From positions 620,001-684,000 of the forward strand of contig NZ_JBKFFP010000001.1 of NCBI RefSeq assembly GCF_046506625.1: a stretch of DNA of 64,000 nt, read 5' to 3'. The notes under the pieces were generated by a model that worked only from the letters and a program-made list of their open reading frames with translations, had not been told where the DNA came from and ran no database searches. The DNA is from Zhengella sedimenti (lineage in GTDB: Bacteria > Pseudomonadota > Alphaproteobacteria > Rhizobiales > Rhizobiaceae). Of this stretch, positions 42,715-54,052 are shown piece by piece; position 1 is the first letter of the stretch; each line of letters opens with the position of its first letter. The translations under genes and the position numbers were made by a program.

Positions 42715-43110
42715 ATGGATTTCGCGTTTCCGTGGCCGATCACCCAGGGCGAATGGCTGGCCTTCTGGGCGGCGGCAGCCACAAGCCTGGCCGGCCTGAT
42801 GCTTCTCACGGTTCCCCGCATCGCGCTGGCGGTGCTGGCGCCCGACGCGCGGCGCAATGGCGACGCGGTGGCACTGGTGCGGGCGCTGCCCGGCGGATTC
42901 CTGCTTGGGCAGGGTGGCTTCTGCATCCTGCTCGGCTCGCAGCAGATGCTTGTCATGTCGCTTTCGCTTGGCTGGGGACTGGCCGCGCTCGGTTCCCTGC
43001 TGGCGCTGTTCTCGCGCAGCGCATCGCGTCTTGCGACCGTCTTCGTGCTGTTGTCGAGCGCCGGGCTCTGCGTGCTCAGCGGCGCCTATGCCTTCGGATA
43101 TGTCGCCTGA
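42715..43110 (+). CDS. Four-helix membrane protein, function unknown
   Basis: A 131-residue hydrophobic protein with four predicted membrane helices (about 15-35, 58-78, 80-98, 106-126). The N-terminus is DFAFPWPITQGEWLAFW; the middle holds ALPGGFLLGQGGFCILLG. AAGGAG lies 8 bases before the ATG, a strong ribosome site, so it is very likely translated. It resembles in layout small DUF4345-like membrane proteins, but I cannot confirm a family. It lies between a secreted unknown and the atp operon, from which it is separated by 239 bases. Confidence 0.65.
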   Translation: MDFAFPWPITQGEWLAFWAAAATSLAGLMLLTVPRIALAVLAPDARRNGDAVALVRALPGGFLLGQGGFCILLGSQQMLVMSLSLGWGLAALGSLLALFSRSASRLATVFVLLSSAGLCVLSGAYAFGYVA

Positions 43111-43181
43111 ACATCGCAAGGCGGCCCGCCGGATGCTGCTGCGCTGCGGCAAGTTGATCCAAAAGCATGACCGCGGCCATG

Positions 43182-43210
43182 TTGCGAGTCTCATGAGCTT
43201 GTGTTAGACG
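43182..43210 (+). promoter_or_regulatory. Candidate promoter of the atpHAGDC operon
   Basis: TTGCGA (43182-43187) and TAGACG (43205-43210) are separated by 17 bases, 140 bases before atpH. It is the best match in the 239-bp intergenic region. The leader that follows contains A-rich stretches but no clear structure. Confidence 0.35.
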
Positions 43211-43349
43211 GCAAGCGCATTTTGGCGGAAACAAGGCGGCAACGCCGCGAACAACGCCAAAAAACGTCAATATGATCAAGGGCTTGGGCGGGCCGGCAGG
43301 CCAGCACGCAGCCGGAACTTGATCCCGCCAGAAAGAGAAACGGTCACCC

Positions 43350-43909
43350 GTGGCACAGTCTTCCTCTCTCATTTCCGGTGTCGCAAGGCGCTATGCGGGC
43401 TCGCTCTACGAGCTTGCGGCCGAATCCGGTTCGGTCGAAGCGGTGGAAAGCGGCCTTGGCCAGGTCGAGACGATGATCGGCGAATCGGCCGATTTCAAGC
43501 GCCTGATCGAAAGCCCCGTCTTCTCGGCCGACGAACAGTACAGGGCGATCGCGGCCATCAGCGAGAAGGCGGGTGTCGACGGTCTGCTGGCCAATTTCCT
43601 GAAGGTCGTTGCCCGCAACCGGCGCCTGTTCGCGCTGCCGGGCATCATCACCGCCTTCCGCGCCATCGCGGCCGAAGCGCGCGGCGAGATCGCCGCCGAT
43701 GTTGTCAGCGCCCACGCGCTGAACGCGACGCAGCAGAAGGAACTTGCCACGGCGCTCAAGGACGTCGCCGGCAAGGATGTCGCCATCAATCTGACGGTTG
43801 ATCCCTCCATACTTGGCGGCCTGATCGTGAAGATCGGCTCCAGGCAGATCGATACGTCACTCAAAACGAAACTCACTTCGATGAAGCTTGCACTGAAAGA
43901 GGTCGGCTG

Positions 43910-43910
<1 letters not shown>
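43350..43910 (+). CDS. atpH: F1 ATP synthase subunit delta
   Basis: A 186-residue subunit of the stator stalk, joining the top of F1 to subunit b. The family pattern is seen at both ends: VARRYAGSLYELAAESGSVEAVE and ADFKRLIESPVF in the N-terminal helical domain, and DPSILGGLIVKIGSRQIDTSLKTKL at the C-terminus, given here in part. The start codon is GTG at 43350. The stop overlaps the atpA start by one base (TGATG), so translation is coupled. First gene of atpHAGDC; genes for subunits a, b, b' and c are not in the window, which is normal for alphaproteobacteria. Confidence 0.96.
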
Positions 43911-45439
<1,529 letters not shown>

Positions 45440-45458
45440 CAGCTGAACGGGAACCGAC

Positions 45459-46340
45459 ATGGCCTCTTTGAAAGACCTCCGCGTCCGCATTGCATCGGTC
45501 AAGGCGACGCAGAAGATCACCAAGGCGATGCAGATGGTCGCCGCCGCGAAACTGCGCCGCGCGCAGGAATCGGCGGAGGCTGCCCGTCCCTACTCGCAGC
45601 GGATGGGTGCCGTTCTGGCCAATATCGCGTCGGTCGTGGGCGACGGGGCCGATGCCCCGCGCCTGATGACCGGTACGGGCAAGGACGAAACGCATCTGCT
45701 CGTCGTCTGCACGGGCGAACGCGGGCTGTGCGGCGGCTTCAACACCCAGATCGTCCGCCTGGCGCGGGAGCGTGTCCGCAAGCTTCTTTCCGACGGCAAG
45801 CAGGTCAAGATCCTTTGCGTCGGCAAGAAGGGTTACGACCAGTTGCGGCGCGATCACGCCAACCTGATCATCGACCGCGTCGATCTTCGTGAAGTGCGCA
45901 ATATCGGCTTTGCCAACGCGGATGCGATCGGCAAGAAGATCATTGCGCTGTTCGACGACAACCAGTTCGACGTCTGCACGCTGTTCTACTCGGAATTCAA
46001 GTCCGTGATCAGCCAGGTGCCGACGGCCCAGCAGCTCATTCCGGCCAGCGCCGGCGATGGCGAGGCAGTGGCCGATACGTCAGGCGCCACCTACGAGTAC
46101 GAGCCGGATGCCGGAACGATCCTCGAGGCGTTGATCCCGCGCAACATTTCCGTGCAGATCTTCCGTGCGCTGCTGGAAAACCAGGCTTCCTTCTACGGCG
46201 CGCAGATGTCCGCGATGGACAATGCGACGCGCAATGCCGGTGAGATGATCGACAAGCTGACGCTTTCCTACAACCGTCAGCGCCAGGCGCAGATCACCAA
46301 GGAACTCATTGAAATCATTTCGGGCGCCGAAGCGCTCTGA
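45459..46340 (+). CDS. atpG: F1 ATP synthase subunit gamma
   Basis: A 293-residue central shaft subunit. The N-terminal helix (SLKDLRVRIASVKATQKITK) and C-terminal helix (MDNATRNAGEMIDKLTLSYN, then QAQITKELIEIISGAEAL) form the coiled coil that turns inside the alpha3beta3 ring; ERGLCGGFNTQ is the conserved motif of the Rossmann-like middle domain. Third gene of the operon, with atpD 22 bases downstream. The length fits alphaproteobacteria, which have a slightly longer gamma than E. coli. Confidence 0.97.
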   Translation: MASLKDLRVRIASVKATQKITKAMQMVAAAKLRRAQESAEAARPYSQRMGAVLANIASVVGDGADAPRLMTGTGKDETHLLVVCTGERGLCGGFNTQIVRLARERVRKLLSDGKQVKILCVGKKGYDQLRRDHANLIIDRVDLREVRNIGFANADAIGKKIIALFDDNQFDVCTLFYSEFKSVISQVPTAQQLIPASAGDGEAVADTSGATYEYEPDAGTILEALIPRNISVQIFRALLENQASFYGAQMSAMDNATRNAGEMIDKLTLSYNRQRQAQITKELIEIISGAEAL

Positions 46341-46361
46341 GGTTAGAAAAGGTAAGGATCG

Positions 46362-47840
<1,479 letters not shown>

Positions 47841-47845
47841 TAGAA

Positions 47846-47914
47846 GCGAATCGGGAACAGGGAGTAGCGAACAGGGATGGTTCCGGCGGTGCTTGTGGCG
47901 TCCGCTGTTCGCTA
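47846..47914 (+). repeat. Degenerate 7-bp tandem repeat and 10-bp hairpin between atpD and atpC
   Basis: Five heptads can be read from 47846: GCGAATC, GGGAACA, GGGAGTA, GCGAACA, GGGATGG. The stretch TAGCGAACAG (47865-47874) is perfectly complementary to CTGTTCGCTA (47905-47914), making a hairpin with a 30-base loop. It ends 7 bases before the atpC ATG, where a Shine-Dalgarno would be expected and none is seen. Confidence 0.75.
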
Positions 47915-47921
47915 GATTGAA

Positions 47922-48329
47922 ATGGCCCAATCCTTCAAGTTCGAACTGGTCTCGCCGGAACGGCTGCTGGTCTCCGAAGATGTCGAATCGGTCGTGGTGC
48001 CAGGTGTCGACGGTGACATGACGGTCATGGCCAGCCATGCCCCGCTGATGACCTCCATACGTCCGGGTGTCGTCACCGTGAACACGGCGGCCGGCAAGAC
48101 GGACCGGTATGTGATTTTCGGCGGGTTCGCCGATGTCATGCCGGAAAGCTGCACGGTGCTTGCCGAGGCCTCCATGCATGTGGACAATATCGACAAGGCC
48201 GATATCGAACGCCGCATCGCGGAAGCCCGTGAAGACCTGGCAGACGCGCAGGACGATGACGGCAAGCAGCGCGCACAGGAATTCCTCGACCAGCTCACGA
48301 CGCTGCAGGGGGCTATCCTGCCGGCCTGA
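47922..48329 (+). CDS. atpC: F1 ATP synthase subunit epsilon
   Basis: A 135-residue subunit of the rotor foot that couples to the c-ring and can inhibit ATP hydrolysis. The N-terminal beta-sandwich (SFKFELVSPERLLVSEDVES, then VPGVDGDMTVMASHAPLMTS) is well conserved; the C-terminal helical hairpin is short and acidic (ADIERRIAEAREDLADAQDD). The ATG at 47922 has no visible Shine-Dalgarno; a hairpin ends 7 bases upstream. Output could thus depend on coupling or on opening the hairpin. Last gene of the operon, followed by a clear terminator. Confidence 0.95.
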   Translation: MAQSFKFELVSPERLLVSEDVESVVVPGVDGDMTVMASHAPLMTSIRPGVVTVNTAAGKTDRYVIFGGFADVMPESCTVLAEASMHVDNIDKADIERRIAEAREDLADAQDDDGKQRAQEFLDQLTTLQGAILPA

Positions 48330-48357
48330 TCCGGATCGAAGAACCGATCGTTCGCGG

Positions 48358-48384
48358 ACGGGCCCGAAAGGGCCCGTTTTCTTT
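48358..48384 (+). terminator. Rho-independent terminator of the atp operon
   Basis: A perfect 8-bp stem (ACGGGCCC with GGGCCCGT) with a GAAA tetraloop is followed by TTTCTTT. It lies 28 bases after the atpC stop. Confidence 0.88.
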
Positions 48385-48409
48385 CGTGGCCTGGACCGGC
48401 ATATTCGTT

Positions 48410-48937
48410 TCAGGAGGGCTTGCCGGCCAGGTGTGCAAAGGCCGCCACGACCTGCTCATAGACCTTGCGCTTGAAGGGCACGATCAGGTCAGGCAACTGT
48501 GCCATCGGCTTCCAGTCCCAGGCATCGAATTCCGGGTGATGACCGCCAGGCGGGGGATTGATGCGGATCTCGCTTTCGTCGCCTTCGAAACGGAAGGCAA
48601 ACCAGCGCTGCTTCTGGCCGCGGTATTTTCCCTTGAGCGCCTTGCCGAGGAGTTCCGGCGGCAGGTCGTAATAAACCCAGTCCGGGGCTTCCTCGATGAG
48701 CGACGCGGTCCGGATGCCTGTTTCCTCGTAAAGTTCGCGCCATGCAGCCTCGACCGGTGTCTCGCCAGCATCGATGCCGCCCTGCGGCATCTGCCACAAC
48801 TGGGCCGATCCGGCCATCTCGCTGTCATTTCCGGCGATCCTGCGACCGGTCCAGACGTAACCGTCGCGGTTGAGAATCATGACACCCGCGCAGGCCCTGT
48901 AAGGCAGGTCCGTACCTTTTCCTTGCTTCTTGCCCAT
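48410..48937 (-). CDS. rppH: RNA pyrophosphohydrolase RppH/NudH (Nudix)
   Basis: A 175-residue Nudix hydrolase that removes pyrophosphate from 5'-triphosphate RNA (starting mRNA decay) or splits dinucleoside polyphosphates. The Nudix box is complete: GGIDAGETPVEAAWRELYEE with the following TGI. N-terminal LPYRACAGVMILNRDGYVW and the internal WVYYDLP with KYRGQKQRWFAFRFEG match the RppH/IalA group. The ATG at 48937 has GGGGGA 2-7 bases before it; the longer frame to 49129 overlaps the upstream gene. It is the last gene of the long minus-strand cluster, 31 bases after the YibQ-like gene. Confidence 0.92.
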   Translation of the reverse strand: MGKKQGKGTDLPYRACAGVMILNRDGYVWTGRRIAGNDSEMAGSAQLWQMPQGGIDAGETPVEAAWRELYEETGIRTASLIEEAPDWVYYDLPPELLGKALKGKYRGQKQRWFAFRFEGDESEIRINPPPGGHHPEFDAWDWKPMAQLPDLIVPFKRKVYEQVVAAFAHLAGKPS

Positions 48938-48968
48938 ATCCCCCGTCCCCCTTCGAATGGCCGCGTTC

Positions 48969-50168
48969 CTATCGCCGGGGATCGGCGGCGAGAGCGGAAA
49001 CCGGGACGATTTCGACGCCACGCCTGCGCGCCTCCGCGACCCAATTGGCGACCGTGTCGACAGTAACATCAAATGCCGAACCGATGCCGATGGCGCTGCC
49101 GCCCGCGCGGGCCGCAGCCTCGAGTTCATCGAGCTTCCTCAGCACTTCGGCCCTGTCCTGGACCTGGTCGATGATCATGTCCCCGCCGGCAAAGGGCATC
49201 CTTTCGCGCGCCGCCATCTGCGGCGCAAGCGAACGCGCATAGCTGCCATCGTCGAGAAACATCAGCCCACGGGCGGCGAGATCGGCCATGACCGGTTGCA
49301 TGGCCTTTTCGTCACCCATGAAGCGGGCACCCATGTAGTTCATCACGCCAACGTAATTGGTCGTGCGGCCAAGGGTCCAGTAAAGGCCGGCCAGGTTCTC
49401 CCCGGCTTCGGCGTTCACGGTCAGCGTGTTGCGGCCCGGATTGACGCGCGGGAAATCGAAGGGCTCAAGCGGGATCTGCATCAGGATTTCGTGGCCCGCG
49501 CGGCGGGCTTCCTGCATCCAGCGGTTCAGGCTGTTGCCATGGGGCGAGAAGGCAAGCGTCACGCCGGAGGGCAGTTTGCGGATCGCCTCCTGGGTCCCCG
49601 TCTGCGATAGGCCGAGCCCGCCGATGACGATCGCCACCTTCGCGCCGCGTGACCCGGACCACGCGCCTGCATAGACATCGAACGGCCGCCGGCCGTCGGG
49701 CCCGGTCACGGGCAGGGAACCATATTGGGACTGTTCGATCAGCGCACGGTCGGGAAGATGGGCGGTGCGGGTATTCTGCTTCAGTTCCGAGGGGTCGCGG
49801 ATCACGATCACGCTGCGGGAATCGCCCGAATCCGTGTCGCCAGCATTCCCTGCGGCGCCATCCGGCTGGACCTTGATGACCGCCGGGCCATCCTGGCGTG
49901 GGGCGGGCGTTTCCCGCGCGGGTTCCGGCGGGGAAGTCCCGATCTCCGTCGCAGACGGCAGCGGGCGGGCTGTCATTTCAGGCCCGACCTCACGGAAGGG
50001 GTCGCTGGACAGCGCGATCCATGCAGCCGGAAGCGCGACAACGGCAACCGCGAGGGCAGCGCCGAACAAGCCGCGCGGAAGCCCGTAACCACGGCCACGG
50101 CGACCGGCGTCCTGGCCAAGCGGCTTGTCGATTTCCCGCTCGCGCCTGTCGTCCCCGCTATCCGTCAT
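48969..50168 (-). CDS. Divergent polysaccharide deacetylase family protein (YibQ-like)
   Basis: A 399-residue protein with an N-terminal membrane anchor (about 32-54, GLFGAALAVAVVALPAAWIA) and a periplasmic part. Residues 60-160 are a low-complexity Pro/Asp/Gly linker. The C-terminal 240 residues are the divergent NodB-like fold: KVAIVIGGLGLSQTGTQEAI, LAFSPHGNSLNRWMQEARRAG, then EILMQIPLEPFDFP, YVGVMNYMGARF and GLMFLDDGS. The zinc-binding Asp-His-His set of true deacetylases is not evident, so deacetylase activity is doubtful. The order envC-ctpA-YibQ is common in Proteobacteria and suggests a role in cell-wall or envelope maintenance. Confidence 0.88.
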   Translation of the reverse strand: MTDSGDDRREREIDKPLGQDAGRRGRGYGLPRGLFGAALAVAVVALPAAWIALSSDPFREVGPEMTARPLPSATEIGTSPPEPARETPAPRQDGPAVIKVQPDGAAGNAGDTDSGDSRSVIVIRDPSELKQNTRTAHLPDRALIEQSQYGSLPVTGPDGRRPFDVYAGAWSGSRGAKVAIVIGGLGLSQTGTQEAIRKLPSGVTLAFSPHGNSLNRWMQEARRAGHEILMQIPLEPFDFPRVNPGRNTLTVNAEAGENLAGLYWTLGRTTNYVGVMNYMGARFMGDEKAMQPVMADLAARGLMFLDDGSYARSLAPQMAARERMPFAGGDMIIDQVQDRAEVLRKLDELEAAARAGGSAIGIGSAFDVTVDTVANWVAEARRRGVEIVPVSALAADPRR

Positions 50169-50262
50169 CTGGTCCGGCCCGCATTGCCTGCCGGAAGCTC
50201 CGGCCCCGTATCGCCTGTCTGGACAAGGACCGCGGCCCGGAACCGGGCCGCGGGATCACCGG

Positions 50263-51597
50263 TCATTGAGCCTGCTGAAGGACGACCGCCTTGTCGGGGC
50301 TCGGCGGGAAAGCAGGATTCGTCGTCTCGCCGCGCAGGAGCTGAAGGGCGGCCTGAAGCTGCAGGTCATCCTTGGCCTCGGGCGGGACATAGGCGATGGA
50401 ACCCGAACCTTCCTCGTTTTCCTCGTCACCCTTGATGTGGCCGCGCAGTTCCGATTCGCCACGCGTCAGGTCACGGCCCTTGAGTTCGTCGGGCAGGGGC
50501 TGGGCAACCTCGATGTCTGGGTTGATGCCCGCACCCTGGATCGACTTGCCCGACGGGGTGTAATAGAGCGCCGTCGTCAGGCGCAGGGCACCGTTTTCCT
50601 GCAGCGGAATGATGGTCTGGACCGATCCCTTGCCGAAGGAACGCGTTCCCAGAACGGTGGCGCGGCGATGATCCTGCAACGCGCCCGCGACGATCTCCGA
50701 GGCGCTGGCCGAACCGCCATTGATCAGGACGATCACCGGCTTGCCGTCGGTCAGGTCACCGGCACGGGCCGAATAGAGATCGATGTTGCGGTCCTCGCGG
50801 CCCTTGGTGCGAACGATCTCGCCCTTGTCGAGGAAGGCGTCGGACACGGCGACCGCCTGGTCGAGCAGGCCGCCGGGATTGAGGCGCAGGTCGAGCACGT
50901 AGCCCTTGAGCGTGTCGGCGGGCACTTCCTTCTTGATCCGGGTTACCGCGTCCTGCAGGTCGCCGAACGTCTTTTCGGTGAACGAGGTGATCTTGATGTA
51001 GCCGACATCCTCCTCGACGCGGTCCTTGACCGCCTTCACCTTGATGATGTCGCGCACGATCTTGATCTTGAGCGGCTTGTCGGCACCCTGGCGCAGGACG
51101 GTCAGCTCGATCGGCGTGTTCACCTCGCCGCGCATCCGGTCCACGGCCTCGGCCAGCGACAGGCCGCGCACTTCCTCGCCGTCGATCTCGGCAATCAGGT
51201 CTCCCGCCAGGACACCCGCACGCATGGCGGGGGTGTCGTCGATGGGCGTGATCACCTTGACCAGTTCGTTCTCCATGGTGACCTCGATGCCGAGACCGCC
51301 GAATTCGCCCTTGGTCTGGACGCGCATGTCCTTGGCATCGTCGGGATTGAGATAGGAGGAATGCGGATCGAGCGACGTCAACATGCCGTTGATCGCCGAT
51401 TCGATCAGCTTCTTCTCGTCCGGCGGCGTGACGTACTGGCCACGGACGCGCTCGAAAATATCGCCGAAGATGGCGAGCTGGCGATAGGTCTCGGAACCGG
51501 CCGCATTGGCCGGCGCCCAAGGCCCGCCCTGAACCGCTGTCACCGCCACCGCTCCCATGAGAGCGCCCGCGCCAAGAAGTGCAACCTTACGAATCAT
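50263..51597 (-). CDS. ctpA: S41 C-terminal processing peptidase CtpA
   Basis: A 444-residue secreted serine protease with a Lys/Ser dyad. The signal peptide ends near ANAAG (33). The PDZ domain spans about 95-170 (FGGLGIEVTMENELVKVITP, AGDLIAEIDGEEV). The catalytic site is GGSASASE with the nucleophile S298 and FGKGSVQT with K323. DLRLNPGGLLDQAV is the family motif between them. It cleaves C-termini of periplasmic proteins, often peptidoglycan enzymes or their regulators. It overlaps the upstream envC gene by 11 bases, so the two are translationally coupled and probably act together on the cell wall. Confidence 0.95.
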   Translation of the reverse strand: MIRKVALLGAGALMGAVAVTAVQGGPWAPANAAGSETYRQLAIFGDIFERVRGQYVTPPDEKKLIESAINGMLTSLDPHSSYLNPDDAKDMRVQTKGEFGGLGIEVTMENELVKVITPIDDTPAMRAGVLAGDLIAEIDGEEVRGLSLAEAVDRMRGEVNTPIELTVLRQGADKPLKIKIVRDIIKVKAVKDRVEEDVGYIKITSFTEKTFGDLQDAVTRIKKEVPADTLKGYVLDLRLNPGGLLDQAVAVSDAFLDKGEIVRTKGREDRNIDLYSARAGDLTDGKPVIVLINGGSASASEIVAGALQDHRRATVLGTRSFGKGSVQTIIPLQENGALRLTTALYYTPSGKSIQGAGINPDIEVAQPLPDELKGRDLTRGESELRGHIKGDEENEEGSGSIAYVPPEAKDDLQLQAALQLLRGETTNPAFPPSPDKAVVLQQAQ

Positions 51598-52951
51598 TCC
51601 TCGTCCTTCCGGCTACCTTGTCCGACCACCATTGTGCCGGATCAACGGGTTTCCTGTCCTTCCGAATCTCAACATAGAGCTCCGGTTGTCCCATTTCATC
51701 ACCCGCGGCGGCAACAGCCGCCACCCGTCTTTCCCCCATCGCGCCAACCGGCTCGCCTGCGGCCACCTTCTGGCCCTGGACCACGTTGAGCCTCTCCATG
51801 CCGGCCATCACGACATGATATCCATCGCCGGCATCCAGGATCAAGAGTTGGCCATAAGAACGGAAGGCGCCGGCGAAGAGTACCGCGCCATCCGCAAGCG
51901 ATGTGACGATAGAGCCCGATTGTGTTTGAATGGTGTCGCCGGTGTAGTGCAGCCCGTCGGGCGAAAGCTGGCCGAACCGGTGCTGCAGGCGCCCTGACAC
52001 CGGCAGGAGCAGACGCCTCTTCATGGCATCGAAGGGCAGGCCGCCGACCAGCCGGTTCTGCTCCGGGACCGGCCGTTCCTGGGTGCGCAACCGGTCCAGC
52101 TTCTCTGCCCTGTCGCGTTCCTCGGCTTCTGCCTTTGCCGCGGCCTCGCGGGCTTCCCGGGCGGAGGCGATCTCCGCGTCGAGCGATGCAATCAGGTCCT
52201 GCAGCGACGTTGCGCGCTCCGCAAGTTCCTCGGCGCGGGCCTGTTCGGCGGCCATGCGCGCCTCGGTCTCGTCGCGCAGGCGGGCCTTCTCGGCCAGCAG
52301 TGCATCAAGGCGCTGGCGTTCGGCGACCTGGCTGCGCACGGCCTCCTCAAGGCGCTGTCGCTCGCTCAGGATAGCCGCCGTGACCCGCTGCAGTTCCTCC
52401 AGGTCGGCGACCAGGATCGCGGTCTGCGCCCGCAATTCCGGCACGACCGCACCGAGCAGGATGGCGCTGCGCACCGAGCCGAGCGCATCCTCCGGCTTGA
52501 CCAGGATGGCCGGCGGCGGATGCAGGCCCATGCGCTGCAGCGCGGCGAGCACCTCGGCGAGGATGCCGCGCCGGCCCTTGAGCGACCGGCGAACGGACTC
52601 CTTCTGGATATCCAGGTCGCCGATCCGCCCGGCGATGGACGCGATATCGTCGGACAGCGCCTTCTCGGTCCTGGCGGATTCGATCAGGGCGGCGGTAATC
52701 GCCGTCGCGTCCCTGTTCAGCGCTTCGACCTCGGCTGCGAGACCGGCCGTCCGGTCCTGCGATGCCGCCATCTCGGCCGCGATGCGCTCATAGGCGGCGC
52801 GCGTCTCGTCCTGGCGTGCCTCGATCTGCGCCGGGTCGGGAAGCCCGTCTTGCTGCGCGCCGGCCGGCATGACCGGCGCAATGCCAACGGCAAGCGCACC
52901 GGCGAGCAACGCCGCAGCAAATACCGCAGATGGGGACGACCGGCTTTTCAT
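51587..52951 (-). CDS. EnvC-like murein hydrolase activator (degenerate LytM/M23 domain)
   Basis: A 454-residue periplasmic protein. Signal peptide about 1-32; long coiled coil about 40-290 with many Glu, Arg and Ala (RQDETRAAYERIAAEMAASQ onward); C-terminal LytM-like domain about 315-445. The zinc ligands of active M23 peptidases (HxxxD and HxH) are missing: the places read LHYTGDTIQT and PELYVEIRKD. As in E. coli EnvC the domain should be inactive as an enzyme and serve to activate amidases at the septum. It overlaps ctpA by 11 bases; rlmH lies 59 bases upstream. No amidase gene is in the window. Confidence 0.9.
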   Translation of the reverse strand: MKSRSSPSAVFAAALLAGALAVGIAPVMPAGAQQDGLPDPAQIEARQDETRAAYERIAAEMAASQDRTAGLAAEVEALNRDATAITAALIESARTEKALSDDIASIAGRIGDLDIQKESVRRSLKGRRGILAEVLAALQRMGLHPPPAILVKPEDALGSVRSAILLGAVVPELRAQTAILVADLEELQRVTAAILSERQRLEEAVRSQVAERQRLDALLAEKARLRDETEARMAAEQARAEELAERATSLQDLIASLDAEIASAREAREAAAKAEAEERDRAEKLDRLRTQERPVPEQNRLVGGLPFDAMKRRLLLPVSGRLQHRFGQLSPDGLHYTGDTIQTQSGSIVTSLADGAVLFAGAFRSYGQLLILDAGDGYHVVMAGMERLNVVQGQKVAAGEPVGAMGERRVAAVAAAGDEMGQPELYVEIRKDRKPVDPAQWWSDKVAGRTRNDS

Positions 52952-53010
52952 GCTTCCACCCTAGCGGAGCCGGGCAAAGGAATCATTAACCAAAAGAGAT
53001 GCGGCGGCGA

Positions 53011-53493
53011 TCACGCCCGGTGATAGGGATGCCCGGAGAGGATGGTGCAGGCGCGGTAAAGCTGTTCGGCCAGCAGGATGCGCGCGACCTGGTGCGGCCA
53101 GGTCATGCGGCCGAAGGACAGAAGCAGGCCGGCATCGCGCCGCAGCGCGGGATCGTGGCCGTCGGGGCCACCGATGGCGAGAACGAGGTCGCGCCGGCCC
53201 TCGTCGCGGAAGCCGGCAAGCCTGCCGGCGAAGTCCTCCGATGAAAGGGATTTCCCGGTCTCGTCGAGGAGGACGAGCAAGGCGCCCTCAGCGGCCATGC
53301 GCAACAGCGGTTCGGCTTCCTCGGCCTTGCGCCTTTCGGCGCCGGGTGCCCGGCTTTCGGCGATCTCCCTGACGCCGGCGAAGTCGAAGCCGAGCGGCGG
53401 ACCGGACCTGGAGAAGCGCTCGAAATAGCGCGCCGACAATTCCCGTTCGGGGCCGGCTTTCATCCGGCCCACGGCATGGACGACGATCCGCAT
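53011..53493 (-). CDS. rlmH: 23S rRNA (pseudouridine-1915-N3) methyltransferase RlmH
   Basis: A 160-residue SPOUT-class methyltransferase acting on helix 69 of assembled ribosomes. The trefoil-knot SAM site is seen: LLVLLDETGKSLSSEDFA, LVLAIGGPDGHDPALRRDAG, then LSFGRMTWPHQVARILLAEQ, ending in YRACTILSGHPYHRA with the C-terminal Tyr-His typical of RlmH. The ATG at 53493 has GGGAG about 6 bases upstream; the longer frame to 53634 lies in rsfS. It follows rsfS by 31 bases, an order (rsfS-rlmH) conserved from E. coli to rhizobia. Confidence 0.96.
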   Translation of the reverse strand: MRIVVHAVGRMKAGPERELSARYFERFSRSGPPLGFDFAGVREIAESRAPGAERRKAEEAEPLLRMAAEGALLVLLDETGKSLSSEDFAGRLAGFRDEGRRDLVLAIGGPDGHDPALRRDAGLLLSFGRMTWPHQVARILLAEQLYRACTILSGHPYHRA

Positions 53494-53524
53494 GCGCACT
53501 CCCTTCGCGAAAACCCGGAAAGGG

Positions 53525-53953
53525 TCAGTGCAGGGTGCTGTCCTCCAGGTCCGGAGCCTGCCACATCTTCTCGATGTTGTAGAACTCGCGAACCTCGGGG
53601 CGGAAGACATGGACGATGATATCGCCCGAATCAATCAGCACCCAGTCAGCGCCGGACAGACCCTCGACCCGGGCATTGCCATGGCCGGCCTCCTTGAGGG
53701 CCTTGATCAGGTGGTCAGCCACGGCGGCGACATGGCGATGCGAACGCCCGGAGGCTACGACCATGTAGTCGGCAAGGCTGGACTTGCCCTGGATGTCAAT
53801 GGAAACAATGTCTTCGGCCTTGGAGTTTTCTAGCGATTCAAGGGCCGTCTGAAGGGCTGCCTCGGCGCCGGATCTCCGGCCTGCCTCAGCCCGTGAAGAC
53901 AATTCGCGTGCCTTCGTTTCAGTAGCTGTCCTCAGTGTCTTTCCTTTCATCAT
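53525..53953 (-). CDS. rsfS: Ribosomal silencing factor RsfS
   Basis: A 142-residue member of the Iojap/DUF143 family, which binds L14 on the 50S subunit and blocks subunit joining when nutrients are low. The domain covers about 31-140: ALESLENSKAEDIVSIDIQG, SSLADYMVVASGRSHRHVAA, VEGLSGADWVLIDSGDIIVH and FRPEVREFYNIEKMW. The first 30 residues are an added Arg/Glu/Ala-rich stretch; since two ATGs lie at the very start and no other start is nearer the domain, the extension is probably real. It lies 99 bases after nadD, as in many bacteria. Confidence 0.93.
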   Translation of the reverse strand: MMKGKTLRTATETKARELSSRAEAGRRSGAEAALQTALESLENSKAEDIVSIDIQGKSSLADYMVVASGRSHRHVAAVADHLIKALKEAGHGNARVEGLSGADWVLIDSGDIIVHVFRPEVREFYNIEKMWQAPDLEDSTLH

Positions 53954-54052
53954 GAGAACGCGACGCGCACCTTTTCCGGTGCACCTTCAAAAGGTGGCAG
54001 CAAAGCACTGCATTTTCAAGACAGCGCCCGCAAACAGTGTTCACGACCTGTT

